Shown: positions 63,375 through 64,000 of the stretch, piece by piece
Numbering within the stretch: the first letter of the stretch is position 1
Layout of the letters: every line of letters begins with the position of its first letter
Origin: Lachnospiraceae bacterium
GTDB taxonomy: Bacteria; Bacillota; Clostridia; Lachnospirales; Lachnospiraceae
Assembly: GCA_015057005.1 (NCBI GenBank)
Contig: SVFF01000002.1
Span: 1 to 64,000, forward strand
DNA length: 64,000 bases
Direction of reading: 5' to 3'
The notes under the pieces: generated by a model
Told to the model about the DNA's origin: nothing
The model's input: only the letters and a program-made list of their open reading frames with translations
Databases searched by the model: none
Translations under genes and position numbers: made by a program

Positions 63375-64000
63375 TTATGCTTTCCAGAGGGCTTTCACAA
63401 TAGCGCTGAATTTGGGCGTTGTACCGTAGAGAAGGACTCCTACTCTGTAAATCTTGGCAGAAAGAATTCCCACACCGATTACAGAGCCCACCAGAATACT
63501 GATAGAAATCACGATTTCATAAATAGGTACAGTGCTCATGGCGATACGTGTAAACATTGCCATAGGTGATGTGAAGGGGATAAAGGAGCATACCTTCATC
63601 AAAATATTATCAATTTCTCCTGAAGCCATGGAGTACATTACCACCATAAAAGCAATAATGAACAGGAATATCAAGGGCATAGTGGACGTATTGATATCTT
63701 CCAACTTTGTAGCGGTAGAACCAATTGCGCCGAATAAAAAGGCATAGATCAAGAAACCAAGCACAAAGAAAATAAGCATATATATCAGCAGCTGGGGAGG
63801 TATATTAAAGACCGATTCAACAATGGCATTATTGCCCCAGTAATCAATATTGATATTGTAAAATATAACTGCGGAGCCGAAAACTGCTATCAACTGTAAA
63901 AGGCCTGCCAGACATGAGGCCAGCACTTTGCCGAACATCATACTGGTGGGTTTGGCGCTGGTAATAAGCACTTCCATTGCCCTTGAACTTTTCTCTGTGG
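63375..64000 (-). CDS. ABC-2 type permease, NatB-like (partial, start beyond the window)
   Basis: The frame runs off the right edge; the first visible residues are TEKSSRAMEVL, the signature of NatB/ABC-2 permeases (KSSRAMEVLITS), so the methionine at 63977 is internal. About five membrane helices are visible, ending at 63375. The partner ATPase gene should lie further on. Likely substrates are sodium ions, peptides or drugs; unresolved. Confidence 0.88.
   Translation of the reverse strand, partial: TEKSSRAMEVLITSAKPTSMMFGKVLASCLAGLLQLIAVFGSAVIFYNINIDYWGNNAIVESVFNIPPQLLIYMLIFFVLGFLIYAFLFGAIGSTATKLEDINTSTMPLIFLFIIAFMVVMYSMASGEIDNILMKVCSFIPFTSPMAMFTRIAMSTVPIYEIVISISILVGSVIGVGILSAKIYRVGVLLYGTTPKFSAIVKALWKA

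Noticed and set aside
1..64000. tRNA, rRNA, CRISPR array or insertion sequence
   Set aside because: No cloverleaf-like sequence with the TTCRA loop, no spaced identical repeats and no transposase reading frame were recognised.

Overview
The window looks like a chromosome segment of a low-to-mid GC member of the Clostridia, most likely family Lachnospiraceae. The basis is the gene families and their order: GerW/YtfJ and YlbJ-like sporulation genes, an Asp23-FakA-RecG-DegV block, the TIGR03960/DUF2344/RNase G trio, XpaC with TelA, strong AGGAGG ribosome sites, and occasional GTG or TTG starts. The genus cannot be fixed from sequence reading alone. No rRNA, tRNA, CRISPR array, intact insertion sequence or prophage was seen. 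Most of the segment is ordinary core genome with genes packed on the + strand.

Layout. 1-4 kb: tail of an unidentified gene, a glycosidase-like beta-propeller protein, then DUF2953 and GerW sporulation genes. 4-10 kb: L28 ribosomal protein (minus), Asp23, FakA, RecG and DegV (FakB-like). 9.6-14.7 kb: a type IIA topoisomerase B/A pair with a metallo-hydrolase gene inserted between the two subunits, followed by a 153-bp imperfect palindrome. 14.9-16.6 kb: rsmD, coaD and a coiled-coil gene. 16.7-19.3 kb: XpaC and TelA, bracketed by two hairpins with the same stem. 19.3-26.4 kb: YlbJ-like protein, an RsuA-HAD fusion, a YgiQ radical SAM protein, a short-chain dehydrogenase, a membrane protein and an RluA pseudouridine synthase. 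26.4-30 kb: a uroporphyrinogen-decarboxylase-like methyltransferase divergent from an AraC operon that also encodes a GNAT acetyltransferase, a P-loop kinase and a rhodanese lipoprotein. 30-32.6 kb: DUF1292, HD hydrolase, FAH hydrolase and RecU.

32.6-37.8 kb is a histidine operon with a good promoter and a structured leader. It encodes a HisZ-HisG fusion, HisD, HisB, and a HisF-like/HisI/HisE fusion whose HisF-like part has lost both catalytic aspartates. 38.3-41.7 kb: MoxR, DUF58 and a DUF4129-type membrane protein. 41.8-46.2 kb: two radical-SAM-linked proteins, an RNase G that lacks its zinc-link, and a NUDIX hydrolase.

46.2-56.3 kb is the accessory-looking part, more AT-rich in places. 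It holds an orphan LytTR regulator next to the amputated tail of an ABC ATPase, an acetyltransferase pseudogene with an internal deletion, a heterodimeric ABC exporter, a sigma factor with an RsgI-like anti-sigma protein carrying a histidine-rich tail, and an AraC regulator under a palindrome. 56.4-64 kb: Dtd, AI-2E-type transporter, TtcA-like protein, XerC/D-type recombinase, then a minus-strand set with altered catalytic motifs (E2-like acyltransferase, PAP2 phosphatase, PlsC-like acyltransferase), a FUSC-type membrane protein and a truncated ABC-2 permease at the edge.

No wholly new system was proven. The best candidates for a second look are the palindromic element at 14.74-14.89 kb, the histidine operon fusions, the sigma/His-rich anti-sigma pair and the three-gene lipid-like operon with degenerate active sites. 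All family assignments come from reading motifs, without any database search.
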